In this document: positions 43,443 to 50,726 of the stretch, one piece after another
Position numbering within the stretch: the stretch's first letter is position 1
Layout of the letters: each line of letters starts with the position of its first letter
Assembly: GCF_028885415.1 (NCBI RefSeq)
Contig: NZ_CP118527.1
Location: 7,006,001-7,070,000, forward strand
Source of the DNA: Streptomyces coeruleorubidus
GTDB taxonomy: Bacteria > Actinomycetota > Actinomycetes > Streptomycetales > Streptomycetaceae
DNA length: 64,000 bases
Direction: 5' to 3'
Notes under the pieces: generated by a model
Database searches by the model: none
Told to the model about the DNA's origin: nothing
The model's input: the letters and a program-made list of their open reading frames with translations, nothing else
Made by a program: the position numbers and the translations under genes

Positions 43443-43922
43443 GTGCGCCGCGCCGTATGTCCCGGGTCGTTCGACCCCATCCACAACGGACACCTGGACA
43501 TCATTTCCCGCGCCTCCCGCCTGTATGACGAGGTCTACGTCGCGGTGATGATCAACAAATCCAAGAAGAGTCTCTTCGAGATCGACGAGCGGATCGACCT
43601 GATCCGCCAGGTCACCGCCGAGTACGGCAATGTCCGGGTCGAGGCCTTCCACGGTCTCCTCGTCGACTTCTGCAAGTTGCGGGACATCCCCGCCATCGTC
43701 AAGGGCCTGCGCGCGGTCAGCGACTTCGACTACGAGCTGCAGATGGCTCAGATGAACAACGGCCTCTCGGGCGTGGAGACCCTCTTCGTGCCCACCAACC
43801 CCACCTACAGCTTCATGTCGTCCTCCCTGGTCAAGGAGGTTGCGACCTGGGGCGGCGATGTCTCCCACCTGGTCCCGCCGCTGGTCCTGGAGGCCCTCAC
43901 CCGGCGCCTGACGAAGAACTGA
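43443..43922 (+). CDS. coaD: phosphopantetheine adenylyltransferase
   Basis: A 159-residue nucleotidyltransferase, the penultimate step of coenzyme A synthesis. The (T/H)xGH-type motif is in RRAVCPGSFDPIHNGHLDI; the second signature is PTYSFMSSSLVKEVA (family form ISSSxxKE). The GTG at 43443 gives the standard N-terminus and has GAGGGA upstream. An ATG at 43413 overlapping the rsmD stop would add ten residues with no match to the family, so it is less likely. Confidence 0.95.
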   Translation: MRRAVCPGSFDPIHNGHLDIISRASRLYDEVYVAVMINKSKKSLFEIDERIDLIRQVTAEYGNVRVEAFHGLLVDFCKLRDIPAIVKGLRAVSDFDYELQMAQMNNGLSGVETLFVPTNPTYSFMSSSLVKEVATWGGDVSHLVPPLVLEALTRRLTKN

Positions 43923-44021
43923 GCTGCTGACGGCCCGTCACCCGGTGTCCGGCCGCTACTTCATGGCCGTACAGTCGTCCCGTCCGTCTCCAACGCATCT
44001 GTAGAGAGTGGCGAGCACACG

Positions 44022-45122
44022 GTGGACGTGCAGAAGAAGCTCGACGAGATCGTGGCAGCGGTCTCCGGCGCCCGGTCCATGCCCATGTCGGCCTCGTGCG
44101 TGGTCAACCGCGCCGAACTGCTCTCCATGCTGGAAGAGCTGCGCGCGGCGCTGCCCGGCTCCCTCGCCCAGGCGCAGGAGCTGATCGGCGACCGCGAGCA
44201 GATGGTCGAACAGGCCCGCCAGGAGGCCGAGCGGATCATCCAGAGCGCGCACGCCGAGCGCGGCTCACTGATCTCCGACACGGAGGTCGCCCGCCGCTCC
44301 CAGGCCGAGGCCGACCGGATCCTCACCGAGGCCCGCCGGGAGGCCGAGGAGATCCGCGCCGAGGCCGACGACTACGTCGACTCCAAGCTCGCCAACTTCG
44401 AGGTCGTCCTCACCAAGACCCTGGGCTCGGTCGGCCGCGGCCGCGAGAAGCTCCTCGGCACCGGTCCCGGCACCGACGAGCAGGGTTACGAGGACGAGGA
44501 CGCCCCCGAGCGCAGCCACGACCCGCAGATCCAGCGCCGTAGCGCCGACGAGTACGTCGACGTCAAGCTCGGCGCCTTCGAGGCGGTCCTCGCCAAGACC
44601 CTGGAGGCCGTCGGCCGCGGCCGGCAGAAGCTGCACGGCCGGATCGCCACCGACGACCTCGGCGCCCTCGCCGACGACACCAGCACCATCCAGCACTCCA
44701 GCGACGCCGACTACCTCGCCGACCTGGCGGAGCAGAAGCCCCCGGCCGAGCAGCCCGCCCAGCAGCAGGACTACGGCCGGCCGCAGCCTGCCTACTCCCC
44801 CACCTCCGGCTACGCTCCGGCGGGAGGTGCCCCCATCCAGCAGCAGCCCGACCCCTACGGCGGCTACCCGCAGCAGGCGTACGCCGCCCAGCAGGACCCG
44901 TACGGCTACCAGCAGGCCGATCCCTACGCCTACCAGGGCTACGACCCCCAGCAGGCCGCGTACGACCCGAACCAGGCCCAGCAGCCCCAGCACGGGCACC
45001 AGAGCGAACAGATTCATCAGAGCCAGCAGGGATACGCCCTGGACGAGACCAGCCTCTTCGATACCGGCATGATCAGCGCCGAGCAGCTGCGGGCCTACGA
45101 GCAGGGCCGGGGCAACGGCTGA
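44022..45122 (+). CDS. DivIVA-like coiled-coil protein with Gln/Tyr/Pro-rich tail
   Basis: 366 residues. The N-terminus MDVQKKLDEIVAAVSGARSMPM is followed by a long charged coiled coil (about 35-125) rich in EARREAEEIRAEADDYVDSK. Two similar segments, DDYVDSKLANFEVVLTKTLGSVGRGREKLLG and DEYVDVKLGAFEAVLAKTLEAVGRGRQKL, form an internal duplication. From ~240 to the end it is a disordered tail of Gln, Tyr, Pro, Ala and Asp (for example YGYQQADPYAYQGYDPQQ). Homologues are annotated as DivIVA- or ATP-synthase-B-like; a structural role in the cell envelope or cytoskeleton is inference. The start is GTG. Confidence 0.85.
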   Translation: MDVQKKLDEIVAAVSGARSMPMSASCVVNRAELLSMLEELRAALPGSLAQAQELIGDREQMVEQARQEAERIIQSAHAERGSLISDTEVARRSQAEADRILTEARREAEEIRAEADDYVDSKLANFEVVLTKTLGSVGRGREKLLGTGPGTDEQGYEDEDAPERSHDPQIQRRSADEYVDVKLGAFEAVLAKTLEAVGRGRQKLHGRIATDDLGALADDTSTIQHSSDADYLADLAEQKPPAEQPAQQQDYGRPQPAYSPTSGYAPAGGAPIQQQPDPYGGYPQQAYAAQQDPYGYQQADPYAYQGYDPQQAAYDPNQAQQPQHGHQSEQIHQSQQGYALDETSLFDTGMISAEQLRAYEQGRGNG

Positions 45123-45130
45123 GCACCGGA

Positions 45131-45160
45131 TTGGGCCGACAGGCAAAGGTCCAGTATCCT
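45131..45160 (+). promoter_or_regulatory. promoter of the DUF177-rpmF-rnc operon
   Basis: TTGGGC and TATCCT are separated by 18 bp, about 90 bp upstream of the first gene. Confidence 0.6.
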
Positions 45161-45251
45161 GGCTCTTCGGTCGCGCGTACGTCCGCGATCAACGCTGCCC
45201 GGGAACACCGAAGGGTGGCGTCTCCCCCAGCTCAGCAGATCGAAAGCAGGA

Positions 45252-45896
45252 ATGGCCCTGAACGCCCGCCTCGACCACCGCAACCCCCTCGTGTTCGACA
45301 CACACGAGCTGGGCCGGCGGCCCGGTGCGCTACAGCGCCTGACCCGCACGGTCGACGCTCCCAAGGACTTCGGTATCAAGGAAGTCATCGGAGTGCCGGA
45401 AGGCGCCCCGGTGGAGCTCGAACTCCGCCTGGAGTCGGTCATGGAAGGGGTGCTCGTCACAGGCACCGCCCGTGCCGCTGCCGAGGGGGAGTGCGTAAGG
45501 TGTCTGGAGCCGCTTCAGCTCGACGTCGAAGCGGATTTCCAGGAGATGTTCTCGTACCCTGACGCCGACGACCGGGGCCGCGTGATCGCGGAGCCGGGCG
45601 ACGACGCCGAGGACGACGAGGACAGGCTCTTCCTCGAGGACGGCCTGTTCGACCTCGAGCCCGTGCTGCGTGATGCGGTGGTGCTCGCACTGCCGATGCA
45701 GCCGGTGTGCCAGGAAGACTGCCCTGGTCTGTGTGCCGAGTGCGGCGCACGGCTGGCGGACGACCCGGACCACCACCACGACGCCGTCGACATCCGTTGG
45801 GCGGCATTGCAGGGACTCGCCGGCACCATGAAGGACGGCGAGAAGGACGAGATGAGCGGCGCCGAACCTGGCGTCGACGAGAAGCAGGAGAAGTAG
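45252..45896 (+). CDS. DUF177 (YceD-family) protein
   Basis: A 214-residue DUF177 protein. The family is encoded next to rpmF in most bacteria and is linked to 23S rRNA accumulation (called YceD in E. coli). Here it carries two Cys pairs: CVRCLEPL in the middle, and [16 protein letters not shown] near the C-terminus, likely to bind zinc. The last ~30 residues are an acidic tail. An ATG start is used. rpmF starts 2 bp after the stop. Confidence 0.92.
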   Translation: MALNARLDHRNPLVFDTHELGRRPGALQRLTRTVDAPKDFGIKEVIGVPEGAPVELELRLESVMEGVLVTGTARAAAEGECVRCLEPLQLDVEADFQEMFSYPDADDRGRVIAEPGDDAEDDEDRLFLEDGLFDLEPVLRDAVVLALPMQPVCQEDCPGLCAECGARLADDPDHHHDAVDIRWAALQGLAGTMKDGEKDEMSGAEPGVDEKQEK

Positions 45897-45898
45897 CC

Positions 45899-46072
45899 GT
45901 GGCTGTTCCGAAGCGGAAGATGTCGCGCAGCAACACGCGCCACCGCCGGTCGCAGTGGAAGGCTGCGGTCCCCACCCTGGTTGCGTGCGAGCGCTGCCAC
46001 GAGCCCAAGCTGCAGCACATCGCGTGCCCCTCGTGCGGCACTTACAACAAGCGCCAGGTCCTCGAGGTCTGA
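45899..46072 (+). CDS. rpmF: 50S ribosomal protein L32, zinc-binding type
   Basis: 57 residues: the conserved [20 protein letters not shown] opening, then a zinc ribbon with CERC and CPSC pairs. The start is GTG, 2 bp after the DUF177 stop, so translation is coupled. The zinc-binding form is the housekeeping type in Streptomyces. Confidence 0.96.
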   Translation: MAVPKRKMSRSNTRHRRSQWKAAVPTLVACERCHEPKLQHIACPSCGTYNKRQVLEV

Positions 46073-46091
46073 GCGGCTGGTGAGAGGCACT

Positions 46092-46931
46092 GTGTCCACG
46101 CCTAAGAACAAGTCTCCCCGTGTGAGCGGGAGCGCAACGGCGGACAACCAGGCCTCGTCCCACACGCTTCTGGAAGGGCGGCTCGGCTACAAGGTCGAGT
46201 CCGCCCTTCTGGTGCGAGCACTGACCCACCGGTCGTACGCATACGAGAACGGCGGTCTGCCGACCAACGAGCGCCTGGAGTTCCTCGGGGACTCCGTGCT
46301 CGGCCTGGTCGTCACGGACACGCTGTACCGCACCCACCCCGACCTGCCCGAAGGCCAGCTGGCCAAACTGCGGGCCGCGGTGGTGAACTCGCGTGCGCTC
46401 GCGGAAGTGGGGCGCGGGCTCGACCTGGGCTCCTTCATCCGGCTCGGCCGCGGTGAAGAGGGCACGGGCGGCCGGGACAAGGCGTCCATCCTCGCCGACA
46501 CCCTCGAAGCGGTGATCGGCGCCGTCTATCTCGACCAGGGCCTGGACTCGGCGGCGGAGCTGGTGCACCGCCTGTTCGACCCCCTGATCGAGAAATCCTC
46601 GAACCTCGGAGCCGGCCTGGACTGGAAGACCAGCCTCCAGGAGCTCACCGCGACCGAGGGGCTCGGCGTGCCCGAGTACCTGGTCACGGAGACCGGCCCC
46701 GACCACGAGAAGACCTTCACTGCTGCCGCCCGCGTCGGAGGCGTCTCGTACGGCACCGGCACCGGCCGCAGCAAGAAGGAAGCGGAGCAGCAGGCCGCCG
46801 AGTCCGCGTGGCGGTCCATCCGGGCCGCGGCGGACGAGCGCGCCAAGGCGGCGAAGGCCGCCGAGGCGACGCAGACGGCGGCGGCTCAGGCCGCCCATAC
46901 GGCCGTCGACGGCAGCAGCGTCGACGGCTGA
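46092..46931 (+). CDS. rnc: ribonuclease III (AbsB)
   Basis: A 279-residue double-strand-specific endoribonuclease. The catalytic signature [14 protein letters not shown] and the second acidic site ([13 protein letters not shown]) are intact. The C-terminal dsRNA-binding domain ([16 protein letters not shown] ... [18 protein letters not shown]) is followed by an Ala-rich tail. In S. coelicolor this gene is absB, a global regulator of antibiotic production. The GTG at 46092 has GAGAGG upstream; another GTG four codons earlier is possible. Confidence 0.95.
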   Translation: MSTPKNKSPRVSGSATADNQASSHTLLEGRLGYKVESALLVRALTHRSYAYENGGLPTNERLEFLGDSVLGLVVTDTLYRTHPDLPEGQLAKLRAAVVNSRALAEVGRGLDLGSFIRLGRGEEGTGGRDKASILADTLEAVIGAVYLDQGLDSAAELVHRLFDPLIEKSSNLGAGLDWKTSLQELTATEGLGVPEYLVTETGPDHEKTFTAAARVGGVSYGTGTGRSKKEAEQQAAESAWRSIRAAADERAKAAKAAEATQTAAAQAAHTAVDGSSVDG

Positions 46932-46934
46932 CGA

Positions 46935-47010
46935 GCCGGCCGCCCTCACCGGCGGCCGGCACAGCACAGCGCACCCGAGCGCCCGCCCCTGCCCGGGGGC
47001 GGGCGCTCGG
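46935..47010 (+). terminator. double hairpin after rnc
   Basis: The first hairpin is GCCGGCCGCC/GGCGGCCGGC (10 bp, 6-nt loop, 46935-46960). The second is CCGAGCGCCCGCCCC with its complement (perfect 15 bp, 46975-47010). The pair should end the DUF177-rpmF-rnc transcript before fpg. Confidence 0.88.
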
Positions 47011-47040
47011 TCATCCACAGGTTTGTGACGGGGGTACCCC

Positions 47041-47901
47041 ATGCCCGAGTTGCCCGAGGTCGAGGTCGTACGGCGCGGACTTCAGCGGTGGGTCGCCCAC
47101 CGGACCGTCGCCGAGGCCGAGGTGCTGCACCCGCGCGCGGTGCGCCGCCACCTCGCGGGCGCTGACGACTTCGCGCACCGCCTCAAGGGCCACCGCATCG
47201 GCACCCCGAGCCGCCGCGGCAAGTACCTGTGGCTGCCCGTGGAGGACACGGACCAGTCGATCCTGGCGCACCTCGGCATGAGCGGCCAGCTGCTGGTCCA
47301 GCCGCACACGGCCCCGGACGAGAAACACCTGCGGATCCGCGTCCGCTTCAGCGACGCCCTGGACACCGAACTCCGCTTCGTCGACCAGCGCACCTTCGGC
47401 GGGCTGTCGCTGCACGACAACACCCCCGACGGCCTGCCCGACGTCATCGCGCACATCGCCCGCGACCCGCTCGACCCGCTCTTCGACGACGAGGCCTTCC
47501 ACCGGGCGCTGCGCCGCAAGCGGTCCACGATCAAGCGGGCCCTGCTCGACCAGTCGCTGATCAGCGGCGTCGGCAACATCTACGCGGACGAGGCCCTGTG
47601 GCGCGCCCGCATCCACTACGAGCGCCCGACCGCGACCTTCACCCGCCCGCGCACCCTGCTGCTCCTGGGTCATGTGCGGGACGTGATGAACGCGGCCCTC
47701 GCGGTGGGCGGCACCAGCTTCGACAGCCTGTACGTCAACGTCAACGGCGAGTCCGGCTATTTCGACCGGTCCCTCGACTCGTACGGCCGCGAGGGCCTGC
47801 CCTGCCGGCGCTGCGGCACCCCGATACGCCGACGGCCCTGGATGAACCGGTCGAGCTACTACTGCCCCAAGTGCCAGCGGCCGCCGCGGATCACGCCCTA
47901 G
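47041..47901 (+). CDS. mutM: formamidopyrimidine-DNA glycosylase
   Basis: A 286-residue bifunctional base-excision glycosylase/lyase removing oxidised purines such as 8-oxoguanine. The catalytic N-terminal Pro is in [14 protein letters not shown]. The helix-two-turn-helix contains [15 protein letters not shown], and the C-terminal zinc finger has [11 protein letters not shown] ... [11 protein letters not shown]. The start is ATG. Its end overlaps by 11 bp with the convergent HxlR regulator. Confidence 0.95.
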   Translation: MPELPEVEVVRRGLQRWVAHRTVAEAEVLHPRAVRRHLAGADDFAHRLKGHRIGTPSRRGKYLWLPVEDTDQSILAHLGMSGQLLVQPHTAPDEKHLRIRVRFSDALDTELRFVDQRTFGGLSLHDNTPDGLPDVIAHIARDPLDPLFDDEAFHRALRRKRSTIKRALLDQSLISGVGNIYADEALWRARIHYERPTATFTRPRTLLLLGHVRDVMNAALAVGGTSFDSLYVNVNGESGYFDRSLDSYGREGLPCRRCGTPIRRRPWMNRSSYYCPKCQRPPRITP

Positions 47902-48289
47902 CGGAGTCGTACCGCTCGCGCGCGGCCAGCACCTCGTCCATGCTGCCCTCCACGAAGTGGATCAGGGCGAGCAGTCGCTCGGCCACGCCGCGTCCCAGCG
48001 GCGTCAGTTCGTAGTCCACGCGGGGCGGGTTGGTCGGCTGGGCCTCGCGGTGCACCAGGCCGTCGCGCTCCAGCGCGTGCAGCGTCTGGGAGAGCATCTT
48101 CTCGCTGACGCCGTCGACGCGGCGACGCAGCTCGTTGAAGCGGAGCGAGCCCTCGTACAGGGCGCCCAGCGTCAGTGCGCCCCAGCGGCCCGTGACGTGC
48201 TCCAGCGTGCCGCGCGAGGGGCAGGCCTTGGCGAACACGTTGTACGGGAGGTCGTCCAGCCCCGCCGTGAGCTCCTGGGTGGTGGTCAT
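47891..48289 (-). CDS. HxlR-family transcriptional regulator
   Basis: A 132-residue winged-helix protein. [25 protein letters not shown] is the HxlR signature, including the N-terminal Cys (Cys23) that in redox or quinone sensors such as QorR and YodB is the switch residue. The recognition helix region follows: [20 protein letters not shown]. The C-terminus should dimerise. The start ATG is at 48289. The only nearby candidate target is its own promoter, where three GCGCTAAC half-sites lie 23-60 bp upstream. No divergent oxidoreductase gene is adjacent, which is unusual for this family. Confidence 0.9.
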   Translation of the reverse strand: MTTTQELTAGLDDLPYNVFAKACPSRGTLEHVTGRWGALTLGALYEGSLRFNELRRRVDGVSEKMLSQTLHALERDGLVHREAQPTNPPRVDYELTPLGRGVAERLLALIHFVEGSMDEVLAARERYDSARA

Positions 48290-48311
48290 ATGCCCAGCCT
48301 ACGCCAGCGCA

Positions 48312-48349
48312 GCGCTAACCAACAGGTTGCGCTAACTGATGGTTAGCGC
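48312..48349. promoter_or_regulatory. three-half-site operator of the HxlR gene
   Basis: GCGCTAAC at 48312-48319 and 48329-48336 (direct, 17-bp period) and the inverted GTTAGCGC at 48342-48349. The last two form a compact dyad around TGATG. Confidence 0.75.
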
Positions 48350-48362
48350 CACGCGGAGCGGC

Positions 48363-49484
48363 TCAGTAGCCGAAGTTCTGGGTCCACCACGGGCCGCCCG
48401 ACCCGAACTCGACTCCGACGCCCAGCGTCTTGAAGTCGCAGTTCAGGATGTTGGCGCGGTGGCCGGGGCTGTTCATCCAGGCATCCATCACGGCCGCGGC
48501 GTCCGCCTGGCCGCGGGCTATGTTCTCCCCGCCGAGGTTGGATATCCCGGCCTTCTCGGCCCGGTCCCACGGCGTCTGGCCGTCCGGGTTGGTGTGGTCG
48601 AAGAAGCCCCGCGCGGCCATGTCCTCGCTGTAGTCCTGCGCCAGCCCGGTCAGCGCGCTGTTCGCGGCGACCGCGCTGCATCCCACCTTCGCCCGCTCCT
48701 CGTTCACCAGCTTGAGCACCTGGGCCGCGGCGGCGGACTCCTCGGAGAGGGCGGCGGGCGCGCTGGGCTTCTGCGGCGCCTTCGTGGCCGTGCGGGAGGG
48801 GGTGCTGTCCGGCTTCTCGCTGGGGATGGTGACCGTCGGCTTCTTCTTCTCCGGGGTCTTCTCCTGCGTCTTCTCCGGCTTCTCGGGCGTCTTGGTCGGC
48901 GCGGCCGACGACTTCGAGGCGGACGGCGAGGGTGAGAGGGAGCGCTCGGCGCCCCGGCTCGTGGGTGCCCCCTCCCGGCCGTCGGCGCTGCCGGTGGTGC
49001 CGCCCTGCTCGGTCGGGCTGTTCGTCGGCGTGTCCCCGGCCTGCACCTTGTCGGTGCCGCCGTTGCCGCCACCGAGCTTGTAGTTCTCGAGGCCGGGCAC
49101 CGCGCCCGTGGCGACCGCGACCGTGCCGAGGGCGACCGCCGCGGACACGCCGAGCAGCCCGGTGCGCATCGGCCGCGCGGCCTTCTTCCGGCGGCGGTGC
49201 GAGCCCGCACGCCGGGCGCCGCCGTCGGGCGTGAAGCCGTCGCTCGCGAAGACGGCCGTGTCCTCGAAGCGGTCACCCGCCGCGGACGCCTCCGTATCGA
49301 ACAGGTAGGCCTCGCTCTTGGCGTAGGTGTCGGCGTACGCCTCGGGGTTCAGGTAGGGCGCGGTGCCCATCGTCGGGCCGTCCCCCGCGGGGGAGTGCAG
49401 CGGGTCGTGGTCTGTCACGGAGCCGTCGGCCTGCGTGATCCCCGTGGCGGCGCGGCCGGCGGCGGAGCGTCGGTGGCGTCCCAT
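48363..49484 (-). CDS. membrane-anchored CAP/SCP-domain surface protein
   Basis: 373 residues. A ~105-residue cytoplasmic N-terminus ends in a basic patch (RRRKKAARPMR), followed by one transmembrane or uncleaved signal segment (TGLLGVSAAVALGTVAVATGAV). A ~110-residue Ser/Thr/Pro/Lys-rich linker (EKPEKTQEKTPEKKKPT) comes next. The C-terminal ~125 residues are a CAP domain: VLKLVNEERAKVGCSAV, GFFDHTNPDGQTPWDRA, GENIARGQ and MNSPGHRANIL. The Cys pair (VGCSAV, ILNCDF) probably forms a disulfide. Function of bacterial CAP proteins is mostly unknown. It sits behind the strong palindrome at 49535. Confidence 0.88.
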   Translation of the reverse strand: MGRHRRSAAGRAATGITQADGSVTDHDPLHSPAGDGPTMGTAPYLNPEAYADTYAKSEAYLFDTEASAAGDRFEDTAVFASDGFTPDGGARRAGSHRRRKKAARPMRTGLLGVSAAVALGTVAVATGAVPGLENYKLGGGNGGTDKVQAGDTPTNSPTEQGGTTGSADGREGAPTSRGAERSLSPSPSASKSSAAPTKTPEKPEKTQEKTPEKKKPTVTIPSEKPDSTPSRTATKAPQKPSAPAALSEESAAAAQVLKLVNEERAKVGCSAVAANSALTGLAQDYSEDMAARGFFDHTNPDGQTPWDRAEKAGISNLGGENIARGQADAAAVMDAWMNSPGHRANILNCDFKTLGVGVEFGSGGPWWTQNFGY

Positions 49485-49534
49485 GTCCTGGCCTTCCTCG
49501 TCCTGGCGGTCGACTCGTCCTCGAGATCAACACC

Positions 49535-49558
49535 AAACTCACTCGATCGTGTGAGTTT
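49535..49558. promoter_or_regulatory. 24-bp palindrome upstream of the CAP-domain gene
   Basis: AAACTCAC, centre TCGATCGT, GTGAGTTT: 22 of 24 positions are symmetric. It lies 51 bp upstream of the CAP gene start and about 90 bp upstream of acyP, so it could control either. Confidence 0.7.
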
Positions 49559-49645
49559 CATATGAGATTCGTTGGGTGGGGACGGTACCGCATGGCGCAA
49601 GTGGAGGAAGTGCCCGGAGAGAGATCAGGCGGTTAGGTTGCAGTC

Positions 49646-49927
49646 ATGAGTGAGGATGTGCGACTGGTCGCCTGGGTGCGTGGACGCGTCCAAGGTGTGG
49701 GTTTCCGCTGGTTCACGCGGGCCAAGGCCCTGGAGATCGGCGGCCTGAGTGGTTTTGCTCTCAATTTGGGCGACGGGCGCGTCCAAGTGGTCGCGGAGGG
49801 CGCGCGAGACGGCTGTGAAGGTCTGCTGGAGTGGCTCCGCAGTGACGACACGCCCGGGCGCGTGGACGGCGTCACCGAGATCTGGGACACACCACGCGGC
49901 GGCTACGAGGGCTTCGCCATCCGCTGA
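49646..49927 (+). CDS. acyP: acylphosphatase
   Basis: A 93-residue acylphosphatase hydrolysing acyl-phosphate bonds. The two signatures are present: [13 protein letters not shown], with the phosphate-binding Arg, and [17 protein letters not shown], with the catalytic Asn. TTAGGTT lies 7 bp before the ATG, which suggests a very short leader. smc follows downstream, as in other actinobacteria. Confidence 0.93.
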   Translation: MSEDVRLVAWVRGRVQGVGFRWFTRAKALEIGGLSGFALNLGDGRVQVVAEGARDGCEGLLEWLRSDDTPGRVDGVTEIWDTPRGGYEGFAIR

Positions 49928-49938
49928 TCACATCCCGC

Positions 49939-49961
49939 CGGGCGGCCCCCGGGGCCGCCCG
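49939..49961 (+). terminator. hairpin after acyP
   Basis: CGGGCGGCCCC and GGGGCCGCCCG flank one central C (11-bp complementary arms), 12 bp after the acyP stop. Confidence 0.75.
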
Positions 49962-50311
49962 CGGACCGGTCTCCGACGGCCGTCTCGGACGGAAACTTGC
50001 TGGTGATTGCCAAGAATCACTTGCCTTGGCGGGCCGCACACGCAAGGATGATCGTCACGCCCCGAGGGCCCCGCAGAAGCCGCAGCACCGCCGTTCCAGG
50101 CCGTGTGCGCCCGGGTCGCCCGCCAATACGGGGCGTGATCGTGTTGACCGTCAAACTTTTTGGTGAGACGCTGAAAGCACCCCGCGCACCTTAGCTGTTT
50201 GGCATGGCTGAACGGCAGCACAACTCCAGGCCCTGCCAAGACTGCGGGTGCGGAAATCCCTCACGACCCACACCGCATCGGTCGGTCACTCATTGTGGAG
50301 GACCATCCATC
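49962..50311 (+). other. non-coding region before the small coiled-coil gene
   Basis: About 350 bp. TTGACC at 50144-50149 is a plausible -35 element, with GACGCT 17 bp downstream. If used, the following gene has a leader of ~230 nt. A frame from ATG 50204 adds 36 residues rich in Cys/Pro/His (RPCQDCGCGNPSRP) to the small protein, but I do not believe it is used. Confidence 0.45.
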
Positions 50312-50515
50312 ATGGCAAAGGCGCTTCTCGGTTACGTCGGCGGCTCCGACCCTCGACTCCTCGCCGAGATGCGACGGCTCCAGCAGCGCGTCCAGGACCT
50401 GGAATCCGAGCTCGTACGGATCCAGGCGGAGAACGAAGCGCTGACGGCTGCCGCTTCTCACGACAGGATCATGGAGAGCGTTGACGCACACCAGGCGGAG
50501 CCTGCGCTCACCTGA
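50312..50515 (+). CDS. small coiled-coil protein of unknown function
   Basis: 67 residues: MAKALLGYVGGSDPRLLAEM, then a heptad-patterned helix RRLQQRVQDLESELVRIQAENEALTAAA that should form a short parallel coiled coil, and an acidic end. No DNA-binding domain, signal or cysteine. The ATG at 50312 has a good TGGAGGA ribosome-binding site, and the gene has its own terminator. I recall similar proteins conserved between acyP and smc in Streptomyces, but no function. Confidence 0.8.
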   Translation: MAKALLGYVGGSDPRLLAEMRRLQQRVQDLESELVRIQAENEALTAAASHDRIMESVDAHQAEPALT

Positions 50516-50587
50516 TCACTGCACCGCTCCACAACAGCACCGCAGTGGTTGGGCCGCCCGTCACAACCGCTGAGTTGTCAGAAGTGC

Positions 50588-50617
50588 AAGGGACGCCGCT
50601 GGCGTCCCTTCTTTCTT
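50588..50617 (+). terminator. terminator of the coiled-coil gene
   Basis: AAGGGACGCC, loop GCT, GGCGTCCCTT, then CTTTCTT: a perfect 10-bp stem with a pyrimidine-rich tail. Confidence 0.92.
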
Positions 50618-50689
50618 GCCCCGCGCATCCTTTCACCGTCTTTAACGTCTGGTGTGCCCTGCGCGTTCAGCGGCGAAACCGTGGGTTCA

Positions 50690-50718
50690 TGGAGTGAGAC
50701 GAACCCGAGCGGTAGAGT
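50690..50718 (+). promoter_or_regulatory. possible smc promoter
   Basis: TGGAGT, 17-bp spacer, TAGAGT. The -10 box ends 8 bp before the GTG start, which implies an almost leaderless mRNA. Confidence 0.45.
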
Positions 50719-50726
50719 CCAGCGGC

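Noticed and set aside
50204-50311. 36-residue Cys-rich extension of the coiled-coil protein
   Set aside because: The internal ATG at 50312 has a much better ribosome-binding site and begins the part that looks protein-like.
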